64,000 bases of DNA from CBDDIP01 sp965229005 (GCA_965229005.1 CBDDIP010000002.1:1798001-1862000); one strand, 5' to 3'; shown: positions 42,701 to 51,028, numbered from the stretch's first letter. Notes: generated from the letters alone by a model not told the origin. Translations and numbers: made by a program.

Positions 42701-43803
42701 TGCTGGTGGTGGACGACAACGCGATCAACCGCCGCATCCTCGACCTGCAGACGCAGGCGTGGGGGTTGAGCTGCGTGGCGTTCGAGTCGGCGGCGGAGGC
42801 GCTCGACGCGATCGAGCGAGGCGAGGCGTTCGATCTGGCGATCGTCGACATGCACATGCCGTCGATGGATGGTGTGTCGCTCGCGCATCGGTTGCGCTCG
42901 TTGCGAGCGGAGTTGCCGATCGTGCTCTACACGTCGCTCGGCGCCGATGAGCTCGACCCGGTGTTCGCCGCAGTGGTGACCAAGCCGGTGAAGCAGTCGC
43001 AGCTGTTCGACGTGCTGGTGTCGCTGTTGAGCAACGGCGTGGTCGAGCCGGCCGTGAGCGACATCGGCCCGACGGCGACGCTCGGCGAGCGGCACCCGTT
43101 GCGCATCCTGCTGGCCGAGGACAACACGGTGAACCAGCAGATCGCCCTGCTGGTGCTGGAGTCGATGGGCTACCGAGCCGACGTCGCCGCCAACGGCATC
43201 GAGGCGGTCGACGCCGTGCGCGACCTGCCGTACGACCTCGTGCTGATGGACGTGCAGATGCCGGAGATGGACGGGCTGGAGGCCACCAGGCGGATCCGCG
43301 CCGGCTCGCCGTCGGCGCAGCCGCGCATCGTGGCGATGACGGCCAACGCGATGCAGGGCGACCGCGAGGCTTGCCTTGCCGCAGGCATGGACGACTACCT
43401 GGCCAAGCCGATCCGCCCCGAGGAGCTCGCTGCGGCACTGGTGGGCACGCCTGCGTTGCGGGCGGCGGCGACGCAGCTCGACGCGTCGGCACTGACCCGC
43501 CTGCAGGCGATCGCCCCGAACGCGGAGTCGTTCGCCAAGCTCGTCGCCTCGTTCCTCGACAACGGTGCGGTGCTCGTCGCGTCGATGGCCGCGGCAGCGG
43601 GGTCGGGCGATGTCGACGGGCTGCGTCGTGCGGCGCACACGTTGAAGTCGAACGCAGCGAGCTTCGGCGCCACCGACCTGTCGGAGCTGTGCGCCGCGCT
43701 GGAGGGTCGTGCCCGTGCGGGCTCTGTCGGTGATGCCGACAGTGCGGTCACTCACATCGCTCGCGCCTTCGACGGCGCCCGAGCCGCATTGGAGTCTCGA
43801 TGA
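39772..43803 (+). CDS. Four-GAF hybrid sensor histidine kinase with two receivers and HPt
   Basis: This 1343-residue cytoplasmic sensor has no membrane span. Four GAF domains (about 50-205, 225-385, 400-560, 570-720) are joined by repeated coiled coils, including two copies of a LQTATSKVLQLISDNPGD segment. A HisKA domain with His738 in SHEIRTPMN follows, then an HATPase domain (about 845-965; GTGLGLAVSKRL). Two receiver domains have Asp1026 (IVDMHMP) and Asp1160 (LMDVQMP), and an HPt domain has His1289 (AAHTLKS). This makes a full phosphorelay in one protein. GTG start behind GAGGGGG. The stop overlaps the next gene by four bases. Confidence 0.93.
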   Translation: MGQDGDASATAHALQSATSEVQRLSVANARLVHDLNESLARQQAMTDLLDAVSTARTDLQHVFEVLATRANELCGGTGAGVMIRRGDELIAMAASGAMAGAADQQMTWPIDDSSMVGESARTRQLLHVRNWDDEPADRFPDSGSRRANRKSGLTIPMVRNDDVVGVVGFSRAEPGGYSDAEIALLQTFVDQAAIAVDNARLLQEIEARNSELSESLARQEALTDVLDAVSTARYDLQPVFDTVQQHAVRLCGGTSAVFVREGDRLSVRARGDSPVMPSYPSDVDLRIDDAGVPSFGMASATPLGEAARTKRLVHVVDWEAVPEDRWPESQMRQLGWRTHLAAPMLRNDEVVGVVVFNRAEPGGFSDAEVALLQSFANQAAIAVDNGRLLQEIETRNRELGESLELQTATSKVLQLISDNPGDLDSVFDGIVAEAARLCDADNAIVLRVEGDELVMATVSDQSSVPDLGRRFPFVLPFEGARAHLFDDAAPYWPAADGQRQVHSLNTAPLMVDGELYGVLGAARYEVRPFTGRQGRIAVTFGEQASIAIANARLFNDLDDSLELQTATSKVLQLISDNPGDVDAVFAGVVAHAARLCDADVASISRHEGDDGVLVAVSDNANAGDLGYRYPLGPVQNRGRVARTDDISSFIRVGPGSNQIYSCVTAPMFVDDRVYGHLTLSRWEIRPFDERHEHIAQVFAEQVAIAISNSNLFRQLEEQTRIAEEANAAKGSFLATMSHEIRTPMNAVIGMSGLLLDTDLSGRQREFAEIIRSSGESLLGIINDILDFSKIDAGRLELETHPFDLRACIESAFDLVTEPAARKGIELAFLIDPALPAGLDGDVTRFRQVLVNLLGNAVKFTEVGEVVLTASAGESPDEVHVTVRDTGIGIPADRAHRLFEEFSQIDSSTTRKYGGTGLGLAVSKRLAELMGGTMWVESVESVEGEGSTFHVTITAQPADVPARAAAAGVPSDLAGKRVLVVDDNAINRRILDLQTQAWGLSCVAFESAAEALDAIERGEAFDLAIVDMHMPSMDGVSLAHRLRSLRAELPIVLYTSLGADELDPVFAAVVTKPVKQSQLFDVLVSLLSNGVVEPAVSDIGPTATLGERHPLRILLAEDNTVNQQIALLVLESMGYRADVAANGIEAVDAVRDLPYDLVLMDVQMPEMDGLEATRRIRAGSPSAQPRIVAMTANAMQGDREACLAAGMDDYLAKPIRPEELAAALVGTPALRAAATQLDASALTRLQAIAPNAESFAKLVASFLDNGAVLVASMAAAAGSGDVDGLRRAAHTLKSNAASFGATDLSELCAALEGRARAGSVGDADSAVTHIARAFDGARAALESR

Positions 43804-44879
43804 GCGCCACCGTCCTCGTCGTCGACGACGATCCGCTGAACCGGGCGATGCTGTCGATGTCGCTCGGCGCTGAGGGCCACTCGGTGCTGGAAGCGGGCAA
43901 CGGGCGAGAGGCGATCGCCATGCTCGCTTCGAACGCGATCGACATCGTGCTGACCGACATCGAGATGCCGGAGCTGGACGGCTACGGGTTGCTGCAGCAC
44001 CGCGCCGGCGACGACCGGCTGAAGACCATCCCGTTCATCGTCATCTCCGGCGTCGACGAGATGGACTCGATCGTCGCCTGCATCAAGCTCGGCGCCGAGG
44101 ACTACCTGCCCAAGCCGTTCGACCCGGTGCTGCTGCACGCCCGGCTCGGAGCGTGCCTGGACAAGAAGCGGATGACCGACGAGCTGGTGCAGTGGAACCT
44201 GCACCTGACCGAGCGGGTGGACGAGAAGGTGCGCGAGGTGGAGCGGCTGACGATGCTGCGCCGCTTCGTCTCGCCGCAGCTGGCCGAGGCGATCGCCTCC
44301 GGTGGCGAGGCGATCCTGGCGAGTCATCGTCGCGAGATCACCGTGCTGTTCTGCGACCTGCGCGGCTTCACCTCGTTCGCCGAGACGGCCGAGCCCGAAG
44401 AGGTGATGGCCGTGCTGCGTGAGTTCCACGACGCGGTCGGCCCGATGATCTTCGAGCACGAGGGCACCATCGCCCAGTTCACCGGCGACGGGATGCTCGT
44501 CTTCTTCAACGACCCGGTACAGCTCGACGACCCGGCGTGGAACGCAGTGCAGCTCGCTGTTGCGATGCGCGATCGCACGGGTGCGCTCTCGCAGCAGTGG
44601 CGCCGGCGTGGCCACGAGCTGACGCTGGGCATCGGCATCGCCGTCGGCTTCGCCACATGCGGCGAGATCGGCTTCGAAGGCCGGACGGAATACACGGCGA
44701 TCGGCACGGTGGTGAACCTCGCGGCAAGGGTGTGCGGCATCGCCGCGGGCGGCCAGATCCTCGCAACGAACCGCGTGCACGCCGCGGTCGATGATCGAGT
44801 GACGAGCAACCCGCTCGGCGATCACGACTTCAAAGGCCTCAGCCGCCCCGTCCCGATCTACGACCTCGCCCCGCTCTGA
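43800..44879 (+). CDS. Response regulator-class III nucleotidyl cyclase
   Basis: This 359-residue protein has a receiver domain (VVDDDPLNR, phospho-acceptor in LTDIEMPELDG near residue 57, KPFDP) and a coiled-coil linker (about 128-160). A class III cyclase domain follows: metal aspartates in FCDLRGFTSF and GDGMLVFF, and NLAAR for transition-state binding. In the TEYTAIGTVVNLAAR region the usual substrate-selecting Lys appears to be Gly, and the Asp appears to be Thr. It is translationally coupled to the hybrid kinase, which probably phosphorylates it and so controls cyclic-nucleotide output. Confidence 0.92.
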   Translation: MSATVLVVDDDPLNRAMLSMSLGAEGHSVLEAGNGREAIAMLASNAIDIVLTDIEMPELDGYGLLQHRAGDDRLKTIPFIVISGVDEMDSIVACIKLGAEDYLPKPFDPVLLHARLGACLDKKRMTDELVQWNLHLTERVDEKVREVERLTMLRRFVSPQLAEAIASGGEAILASHRREITVLFCDLRGFTSFAETAEPEEVMAVLREFHDAVGPMIFEHEGTIAQFTGDGMLVFFNDPVQLDDPAWNAVQLAVAMRDRTGALSQQWRRRGHELTLGIGIAVGFATCGEIGFEGRTEYTAIGTVVNLAARVCGIAAGGQILATNRVHAAVDDRVTSNPLGDHDFKGLSRPVPIYDLAPL

Positions 44880-44919
44880 CTCGTGAGCCGCGCCACGTAA
44901 CGCGGAAAACGATCGGGGC

Positions 44920-45357
44920 TCAGAGGTGGTGGACGTCCAACGTGGTGAGCGTGCGCAATCGGTCGACGACGGATGAGCGGTGGCAGATGGCAGAGTCGTG
45001 CTCGAAGCACAGCAGCGCAATGACCGAGGCTCGCGAGCGGTGGGCGAGCGCTTCGATCGCGGGCTGGGCGGCGTCGAGCACCCGTTCATACCGGGCGAGC
45101 GCGTCGGGATCGCGGCGATGGAAGCCGTCTCGGTTGTCCTTCGGGTTGCCGAGCTCGGGTACATGCGCGTACTCGATGCCGGCCGCGGTGACGGCCTCGG
45201 CGAGTGAGCGCTTCGAGAAGCCCCGCTTCCGCGACGTCGGCGTGAGCCGCACGTCGACGAGCACCTCCACGCCGTTGGCGACGAGCTCGCCGACGAGGTC
45301 GTCGATCGTTCGGCCCTCGTAGCCGATCGTGAACACGTCGGACGGTCGAGTGTCCAT
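44920..45357 (-). CDS. DUF488-family protein
   Basis: This 145-residue protein has the DUF488 pattern FTIGYEGRTIDDLV near the N-terminus, VDVRLTPTSRKRGFSKRSL, and LLCFEHDSAICHRSSV with the paired Cys and His. The function is unknown. The ATG at 45357 places FTIGYEGR at the usual position; an upstream ATG at 45423 would add 22 residues. Confidence 0.88.
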   Translation of the reverse strand: MDTRPSDVFTIGYEGRTIDDLVGELVANGVEVLVDVRLTPTSRKRGFSKRSLAEAVTAAGIEYAHVPELGNPKDNRDGFHRRDPDALARYERVLDAAQPAIEALAHRSRASVIALLCFEHDSAICHRSSVVDRLRTLTTLDVHHL

Positions 45358-45441
45358 CTCGCGGATGCTACGGGTGCTGTCGAGCGACGAAATCGGCTTG
45401 TGGTGGACGGCGGTCGGATCCAAGATGACCGACTCATTCCC

Positions 45442-45534
45442 GAAAGGAGGTGATCACAGATGAAACGAGAGCTATAGGAGTGGCGTCCCCGTTGGCCCGT
45501 TGGGCCGCGCGCCACCCCTCTTCGGAGGGTCGAA
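45442..45534 (+). promoter_or_regulatory. Structured leader with near-perfect anti-16S Shine-Dalgarno and SD-sequestering hairpin
   Basis: GAAAGGAGGTGATCA (45442-45456) matches the complement of the 16S rRNA 3' end almost base for base. It drives a five-codon ORF. Downstream, GTGGCG...CGCCAC (45480-45485 and 45510-45515), with GGCCC/GGGCC inside, forms one hairpin. CCCTC-TTCG-GAGGG (45516-45529) forms a UUCG-loop hairpin whose 3' arm is the Shine-Dalgarno of the next gene. Confidence 0.7.
45460..45477 (+). CDS. Five-residue leader peptide (MKREL)
   Basis: ATG AAA CGA GAG CTA TAG follows the strongest Shine-Dalgarno of the window at 9-base spacing from GGAGG. The ORF is too short to make a functional protein. 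Its likely role is to place a ribosome next to the following hairpins and so control access to the Shine-Dalgarno at 45524-45529. Confidence 0.5.
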   Translation: MKREL

Positions 45535-46200
45535 ATGCGCAACCACAATCAGAAGCACCGCGACATGGCGCGGTCCGTGCTGCCGTCCACCGGATGTGTC
45601 GGAGCACGGCAGGATCGTCGTGCGATCCACCATCGTGAACGGACTCGCCTGCGCGAGGCACTCGCTGGGGTGCGGCAGACCGCCGACGCGGACGACGTCG
45701 ATGCCGATCTCACCTACGTCGATCGTGGGGCGATCGCCTCGATGGTTGCTGACCGCCGCGGCGGCGACAAGGTCGGTCCCCTGATGCGGTGGGCGGAGCG
45801 CACGGTCGCCCAGTCACCGAGGCTGCGGGCGATGTCGCCGCGGGACCAGCTCGAGCACTTCCGCAGGCTGATGCCGAGCAACCTCATCGGCGAGCATGCC
45901 CTCAGCCACATCGGCTGGGCGCTCGGCGTCGATCGCCGTTGGTACGGCACGTACCGGTACCCGCAGCCGCCGACGATCGCCGAGCTGACGGATGCGGTCG
46001 ACCGCGTGCTCGCCGCCGGCGCACTGGGCGAGCTGAACCGTGCGTTGAAGGCGATGCGCTTCACGACCACGGATGCGTCGGGCGTCGTCGTCACGCTCGG
46101 CCCGACACTGCTGCGCGGCGCCCACGACACGGACCGCTTCGTCGCCGAGCTGCGCGCCGACGTGCGCGCCAAGGTCATCGAGCTCGCCGCGTCGATGTAG
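45535..46200 (+). CDS. Conserved actinobacterial protein of unknown function behind a translational leader
   Basis: This 221-residue protein begins MRNHNQKHRDMARSVLPST, a basic N-terminal segment I have met in hypothetical proteins of other Actinobacteria, rich in Arg and His over the first 50 residues. The rest is helical, with a conserved-looking LMPSNLIGEHALSHIGWALGV near residue 115. The basic tail suggests nucleic-acid or ribosome contact, but no domain is recognised. ATG at 45535 has GGAGGG five bases upstream, inside a hairpin. Confidence 0.7.
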   Translation: MRNHNQKHRDMARSVLPSTGCVGARQDRRAIHHRERTRLREALAGVRQTADADDVDADLTYVDRGAIASMVADRRGGDKVGPLMRWAERTVAQSPRLRAMSPRDQLEHFRRLMPSNLIGEHALSHIGWALGVDRRWYGTYRYPQPPTIAELTDAVDRVLAAGALGELNRALKAMRFTTTDASGVVVTLGPTLLRGAHDTDRFVAELRADVRAKVIELAASM

Positions 46201-46209
46201 CCCGCGCGG

Positions 46210-48525
46210 TCAGCCGTCCGACAGGAGGCGAGTGTGGATGCCGGTGGCTCGGTGAGCGGGGAGGACGGCGAGCAGGTTCGTCGCCACCAGCCCGGCCACC
46301 GGTATGCCGATCAGCAGCAGTGCCGGGTAGGTGGTACCCGGGACGACCCCGACGGCTTCGTTCAGCGCGGTGACGATGCTCCGCCCTGCCAGCAGGCCGA
46401 GCGGCACGCCGACCGCGAGGCCGGCGATCGCCACCAGCGTTGCCTGCCAGTGGACGATGCCGCGCAGCTGGCCCGGTGTGGCCCCCAGCGCGCTGAGGAC
46501 GGCCAGCTCGTGACGGCGGTTGCGCACCGACGTGGTCAGCAAGAACCCACACGCCAGCACGAGCAGCGCGGCAAGCGTGATGGCAAGCACCTTCGGTGCG
46601 GCGGCCATGCGGTCCAGCGCGCGCACGCTGGTCGGCGCGTTCAGCGCGCCCGGCGGGCTGTAGTTGGTCTCGGTGATGATCTGCGCTGCGTTGGGCACGG
46701 CGGTGTCGCTGAAGCGGACGAGCAGCGCGTTCTGCGTGGCGAACGGGTTGAGCGCGGCGTAGCCGTCGAACGTCATCGCCGAGCCGTCGCCGGCGACGTC
46801 CGGGGTGACGACGATGCCGACCACGTCGAGTTGTCGACTTCCACCGTCGGACGCCACCGCCTCGATGGTGTCACCGAGGTCCGCTCCGATGCGCCGCGCC
46901 GTCTCGGCGCCGAGACCGATCTCGTCCGCGGCTGCGGGGGTGCGGCCCTCGAGCACGACGGGCGTCATGTCGCCCTTCGCTGCGTTGAAGGCGAACACGG
47001 GGGTGTCGTGTCCGTCGAGTGACAGCGATCCGAAGGTCGCGCCGGTGACCGCCGAGACGTCGTTGCTCGGCACGATCGGTGTGACGATGTCGCCGTCGAC
47101 GGGCACGTACGGGTTGCCGAACAGCTGGTCGTAGTTGACGCCGTAGCGAGCGGGGGAGTCGGCGAGGTGGGTGAGGCTGACGCCGATGACCACCGCCGCA
47201 ACCATTGTGGCGACGCCACCGGCGCCGGCGACCAGCGATGTGACGAACCTGCGCTCGCCTCGGCGGTTGGACCCCATCATGCGCGCTCCGGCCACCAGCG
47301 GCAGCCCCGCCCCACTGGCGCCGAGCCACCGGACGAACGGCGCAGGTCGCGCTGCTCGCGCTCCCGACCGTCGCCGGCTGGACAGCGCCGCCGCAGCGAC
47401 GGCGACGACAGCCATCAACGCAACGCCGACGAGTGCAACGCTCCAGTCGATGCGCACGCCGGGATCCGGCTCGAACGTGTCGAGCGCGCCCAGCGGGAAG
47501 AGCCGTGTCGTCGATGCACCCACGAGCAACGCCACCGGTGCTGCGGCGGCGGCGACCAGCCCACCGAGAACGGCACGCTCAACGGCGATGTCCCGTTCTC
47601 GCCAGCCGAGCGCTGTCATCGCCTGCCACTCCTCGTCGCCGAGGCGCAACGCCCGCCCGACGATCTTGAAGATGGCGATGACGGCCGCGAGAAGGACGAC
47701 GGCGGCGACCACCCACAGCGCGTTGACCTGGAAGCGCACGACTCGACGGGCGTCGTTGCTGACCACTCGTGCCGGAAAGAACTGCACTTCGGCGCCGCCC
47801 GGCAGGGCCCGAACGGACGCCATCACGGCGCCGGCGTCTGTGCCCGGAGCGAGGTGCACGGCGATCGTCGAGCGCACGACGCCGATCGTCGGGTGTGCGG
47901 CGATGAACGAGATGGGGAAGGTCATCGCCGGATACGGGTCGTCGAACTCCGACGGCGACTCGGTGACGCCGACCAGTGTCACCTCGAAGCGGGGCACGGC
48001 GGGCTCTTCGCCGAAGAGGTTGTTGTCGGCCTGACGGTGGTCGTACGACGAGGTCTGGAAGTGGTCGCCGACCTTGGTGCCGAAGTGCTCGCGCAGGTAG
48101 GTGGCGAACGTGCTGCCGACGGTGAACTCGTTCGGCGAGTCGGGGTCGGCGAAGCGACCCTCGATCAGCCGAGCGCCCATGTAGCGGGCGTCGCCGACGA
48201 ACGGGTTCTGGTCGAGGAGGAGCTCGCTCGGGTCGAGCGGCGAGACAAGGAATGTCGTCACGAACGTCTGCGAGGTCGCGTCGGTGACCCCGTCGATCCC
48301 GGCGATCGCATCGGTGAGCGGAGCGCCGTTCATCTGGCTGATGAACAGGTCGGGGTCACCGCCGGCGCGAGCGGTGTAGCGATCAGGTGCGGATGCGGTG
48401 CGACGAGTCCCGGCCGCCAGACCCGAGGCAAGCCCGGCAGCGATGCCGATCAGGAGCGCCGCGCCGATCAGTCGTGGCGCGCGCCAACGAGCCCATCCCC
48501 ACACCCGGAACGCGATCGCTCCCAC
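46210..48525 (-). CDS. FtsX-type ABC transporter permease
   Basis: This 771-residue protein has an N-terminal span (IGAALLIGIAAGLASGLAA), a large extracytoplasmic region (about 45-260), three spans near 270-370, a further single span near 430, a second extracytoplasmic region, and three C-terminal spans ending GIPVAGLVATNLLAVLPA. That is the two-FtsX-domain layout of lipoprotein-release or MacB-like permeases. No ATPase gene adjoins it on either side. Confidence 0.9.
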   Translation of the reverse strand: MGAIAFRVWGWARWRAPRLIGAALLIGIAAGLASGLAAGTRRTASAPDRYTARAGGDPDLFISQMNGAPLTDAIAGIDGVTDATSQTFVTTFLVSPLDPSELLLDQNPFVGDARYMGARLIEGRFADPDSPNEFTVGSTFATYLREHFGTKVGDHFQTSSYDHRQADNNLFGEEPAVPRFEVTLVGVTESPSEFDDPYPAMTFPISFIAAHPTIGVVRSTIAVHLAPGTDAGAVMASVRALPGGAEVQFFPARVVSNDARRVVRFQVNALWVVAAVVLLAAVIAIFKIVGRALRLGDEEWQAMTALGWRERDIAVERAVLGGLVAAAAAPVALLVGASTTRLFPLGALDTFEPDPGVRIDWSVALVGVALMAVVAVAAAALSSRRRSGARAARPAPFVRWLGASGAGLPLVAGARMMGSNRRGERRFVTSLVAGAGGVATMVAAVVIGVSLTHLADSPARYGVNYDQLFGNPYVPVDGDIVTPIVPSNDVSAVTGATFGSLSLDGHDTPVFAFNAAKGDMTPVVLEGRTPAAADEIGLGAETARRIGADLGDTIEAVASDGGSRQLDVVGIVVTPDVAGDGSAMTFDGYAALNPFATQNALLVRFSDTAVPNAAQIITETNYSPPGALNAPTSVRALDRMAAAPKVLAITLAALLVLACGFLLTTSVRNRRHELAVLSALGATPGQLRGIVHWQATLVAIAGLAVGVPLGLLAGRSIVTALNEAVGVVPGTTYPALLLIGIPVAGLVATNLLAVLPAHRATGIHTRLLSDG

Positions 48526-48725
48526 GGTTCGATTGTTGCCGTTGTCGCGACGCGCGACCAGCAGGCTGCCTCACTCGCCTCGGTGGGGGCAGCCACACTT
48601 CTGTCGCCGGGCCAGTGAAGCTGCTGACCACGTGACGCCATTCGTGTCGCCGCAGCTGGGTCGTCTCGGGGCCCGTCCCCTGCCGCAGTACATTCGAGGG
48701 CGACGTTGCGTTGAGAGGAACACTC

Positions 48726-50462
48726 ATGGACGTGGTGCGACTTGCCATTCTCGTCAGCCGCTGGCAGTCGCGTGACGCGGGTCGTGTGGCTCCCCAGCCG
48801 TTCACGCTCGACGAGGTGCAGGATCTGTTCGACGGTCCGCACGATTGGAGCCTCAGCGAATACTGGCGCAAGGCAACGCTGGGGCATCTGAGTCTCACCG
48901 CGACGGTCTTCGACATCGGGCCGCTCGGGCTGGCGCTGCCGGCGGCCGCCGATCCGTCGAAGGATCCGAAGCGAGCCGACATCATCAGCAACGCGGTCTG
49001 GACTGCGACGTTCGTCAAAGGCGTCCAGCTGGGTCCGTTCGATGGAGTGGTTGTGTGGCTGGACGGGCCCTGCGGCGCCGGAGCGCTCCCGCGATCGGTC
49101 AACCTCGGCGACGGCAAGCTCCGCAATGCCGCCGTGTTCGACGCGGGCGCTGGCTTGACGTACTACCAGCACGAGATCGGGCATGTGCTCGGCTTTCCGC
49201 ACTCGCTCGGCCCGCCGGTCCCGGCGCTCGACGAGAAGACCGGCGCCCAACTGAAGGACTCGAAGGGTCAGCCGCTGTTCACGAAGGAGTATCAGGACAA
49301 CGCCTGCATCATGAGCGCGTTCACGTTCGGTGGGCTGCCGGCGGCAACCAAGCAATCGGCTCAGCCCGGAATCGGCACCGACAACCGACTCATCGGACAC
49401 CTCGCGTGGCAGTCGATGGGGCCACTACCGGCAGCGGCCTCCGTGTACCTGTGGGCCAACACGAACTTCCGGCCGCACTCGGCGCCGACGCACGAGTTCG
49501 ATCGGTCGGTCGCCGTTCGCGATCTGGGCCTCGAGTACCTCGCGCACCCGTGTGACGTCGAGATCTCGTCGTTCTCCCAGCACGCCACCGACGGCCCCGT
49601 GCTGGTGACGTTGAAAGCGGAAGGAACTCGTTGGTTCATCGAGCTGCGCACGGCACATCGCTGGGATTTCGGGCTCCCTCCGGGCATCTACGTTCACCGA
49701 CACGAGACCGGTACGTCCGCGAACCCGTTCTTCGAGCCTGGCGCGGAGCGGATGGCGTACATCCCGCTCGACGCAGCAGACCGAGACTGGACGTCGCCAG
49801 AGGGCGAGTTCAGTGTGACCGTGGGACCGACGTCGAAGCGTCGCGGTGTCGACCACGTCAGGCTCACGTTGAGCGCTGGTGGCAACCCACCGACGGTCGT
49901 GTTGCAGAACGTCACCGCGTCCGGTCCGGACGTCCTGCTCCTCCGCCTTTCCGAGACCATTCCTGACGGCTGCATGGTCGGCACGTACAACCACATGTTG
50001 ATGGGAAGGAGCACTCGCATCGAGGTGACGGCTCGCGGGCAGCTGCCCGATCCCTCGTCGTTCTCGTGGACCGTCGACGGCCAGGCAGTGGGCGAAGTGC
50101 CGGCGACGCTCACGCTGGCGCCGGCCATGGCGGAGTTCCCGCCGTACCCGTCGGTGATCGACCCCGGCAAGCCGATCGTGCCGCCGAAGATCGCTGAGCT
50201 CGTGGCACACGCGGACGCGTCGATGCTCGTGCTCGAGGTCGCTGCAGCGACTGGCCGCTTCGACGTACGCGTGCAGTGCACTGTGCGCAACGGCGTCGGG
50301 GCGATCGTTGCCCAGGCCACCAAGACGGCTGCCGTGCCGGGCCCCTGGGTCGAGGATGACAAGCGATGGCTCGACAAGGCCAAGGAGTGCCTGAAGGCAA
50401 GCATCGCCGACATCGACTCGATCGATCCCCACGAGCCACCCGGAACCCTTCACGTTCACTGA
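48726..50462 (+). CDS. Metzincin-like zinc metallopeptidase
   Basis: This 578-residue protein has the zinc motif HEIGHVLGFPH (His149, Glu150, His153, His159), the HExxHxxGxxH form of metzincins. The first 220 residues form the putative catalytic domain. The remaining 350 are beta-rich with Ig-like spacing (EFSVTVGPTSKR, SSFSWTVDGQAVGEV) and probably adhesive. No signal peptide is visible (MDVVRLAILVSRWQ), so export, if any, is non-classical. ATG at 48726 follows GAGAGGAA. Confidence 0.78.
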   Translation: MDVVRLAILVSRWQSRDAGRVAPQPFTLDEVQDLFDGPHDWSLSEYWRKATLGHLSLTATVFDIGPLGLALPAAADPSKDPKRADIISNAVWTATFVKGVQLGPFDGVVVWLDGPCGAGALPRSVNLGDGKLRNAAVFDAGAGLTYYQHEIGHVLGFPHSLGPPVPALDEKTGAQLKDSKGQPLFTKEYQDNACIMSAFTFGGLPAATKQSAQPGIGTDNRLIGHLAWQSMGPLPAAASVYLWANTNFRPHSAPTHEFDRSVAVRDLGLEYLAHPCDVEISSFSQHATDGPVLVTLKAEGTRWFIELRTAHRWDFGLPPGIYVHRHETGTSANPFFEPGAERMAYIPLDAADRDWTSPEGEFSVTVGPTSKRRGVDHVRLTLSAGGNPPTVVLQNVTASGPDVLLLRLSETIPDGCMVGTYNHMLMGRSTRIEVTARGQLPDPSSFSWTVDGQAVGEVPATLTLAPAMAEFPPYPSVIDPGKPIVPPKIAELVAHADASMLVLEVAAATGRFDVRVQCTVRNGVGAIVAQATKTAAVPGPWVEDDKRWLDKAKECLKASIADIDSIDPHEPPGTLHVH

Positions 50463-50497
50463 CGGCTGCGTCGCTCGCTCGGGAAGGCCCCAGTTGG

Positions 50498-51022
50498 TCA
50501 GTCGCCGGGGCGGGGCTCGCAGCCGAGCCCGTCGCCGTCGCTATCGAGCTCGTAGACGTCGTCTCCAACCACGCGGACCGTGCCTTGCTGATACGCCGGG
50601 CCGTTGCCTTCGCCCGGCAGGCAGTCGACGTCCTCGGCGATGGGGACGCATGCCCCTTCGTAGCTCGGATGGCAGTTCGACGGTGCGACGGCGGGTGGCG
50701 CGGGCGTCGCCTGGTTCGCTTCGGCGGCAGCGAGGAACTGATCGACATCCGCCTTCTTCTGCACGATCGCGGCGAACTGCTGCGGGTCCTCAGTAGCGAG
50801 CTCGTTGCAGCTCGCGCCCATGGCGTCGACGCTCTGGCCGGCGTCGTTCCATCGCTGCTGCATCACGGCGTCGCCGGTGAACGCAGCGAACTGCGTGTAG
50901 TCGACGCACGCCTGCACGGCTGACGGGTCAGCCGAGCTGGCGTCGGTTGTGGCGGCCTTCTCCGGCAACCTGCACGCTGTCAGCGAGCCGATCACGCCGA
51001 GCAGGAACGTCCAGCGCAGCAT
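50498..51022 (-). CDS. Lipoprotein with C-terminal excalibur-like calcium-binding motif
   Basis: This 174-residue protein has a signal peptide with lipobox LTAC (Cys17), an acidic helical middle, and a C-terminal domain with cysteines (NCHPSYEGACVP, VDCLPGEG). It ends VYELDSDGDGLGCEP, the DxDxDGxGCE pattern of excalibur extracellular calcium-binding domains. It begins 6 bases after the stop of the NERD gene on the same strand, an unusual neighbour for a surface lipoprotein. Confidence 0.8.
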   Translation of the reverse strand: MLRWTFLLGVIGSLTACRLPEKAATTDASSADPSAVQACVDYTQFAAFTGDAVMQQRWNDAGQSVDAMGASCNELATEDPQQFAAIVQKKADVDQFLAAAEANQATPAPPAVAPSNCHPSYEGACVPIAEDVDCLPGEGNGPAYQQGTVRVVGDDVYELDSDGDGLGCEPRPGD

Positions 51023-51028
51023 GGCGAG

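Noticed and set aside
45450..45638. GTG-started 62-residue ORF through the leader at 45.45 kb
   Set aside because: Its start lies within the Shine-Dalgarno itself, and the frame crosses the hairpins with no protein-like composition.
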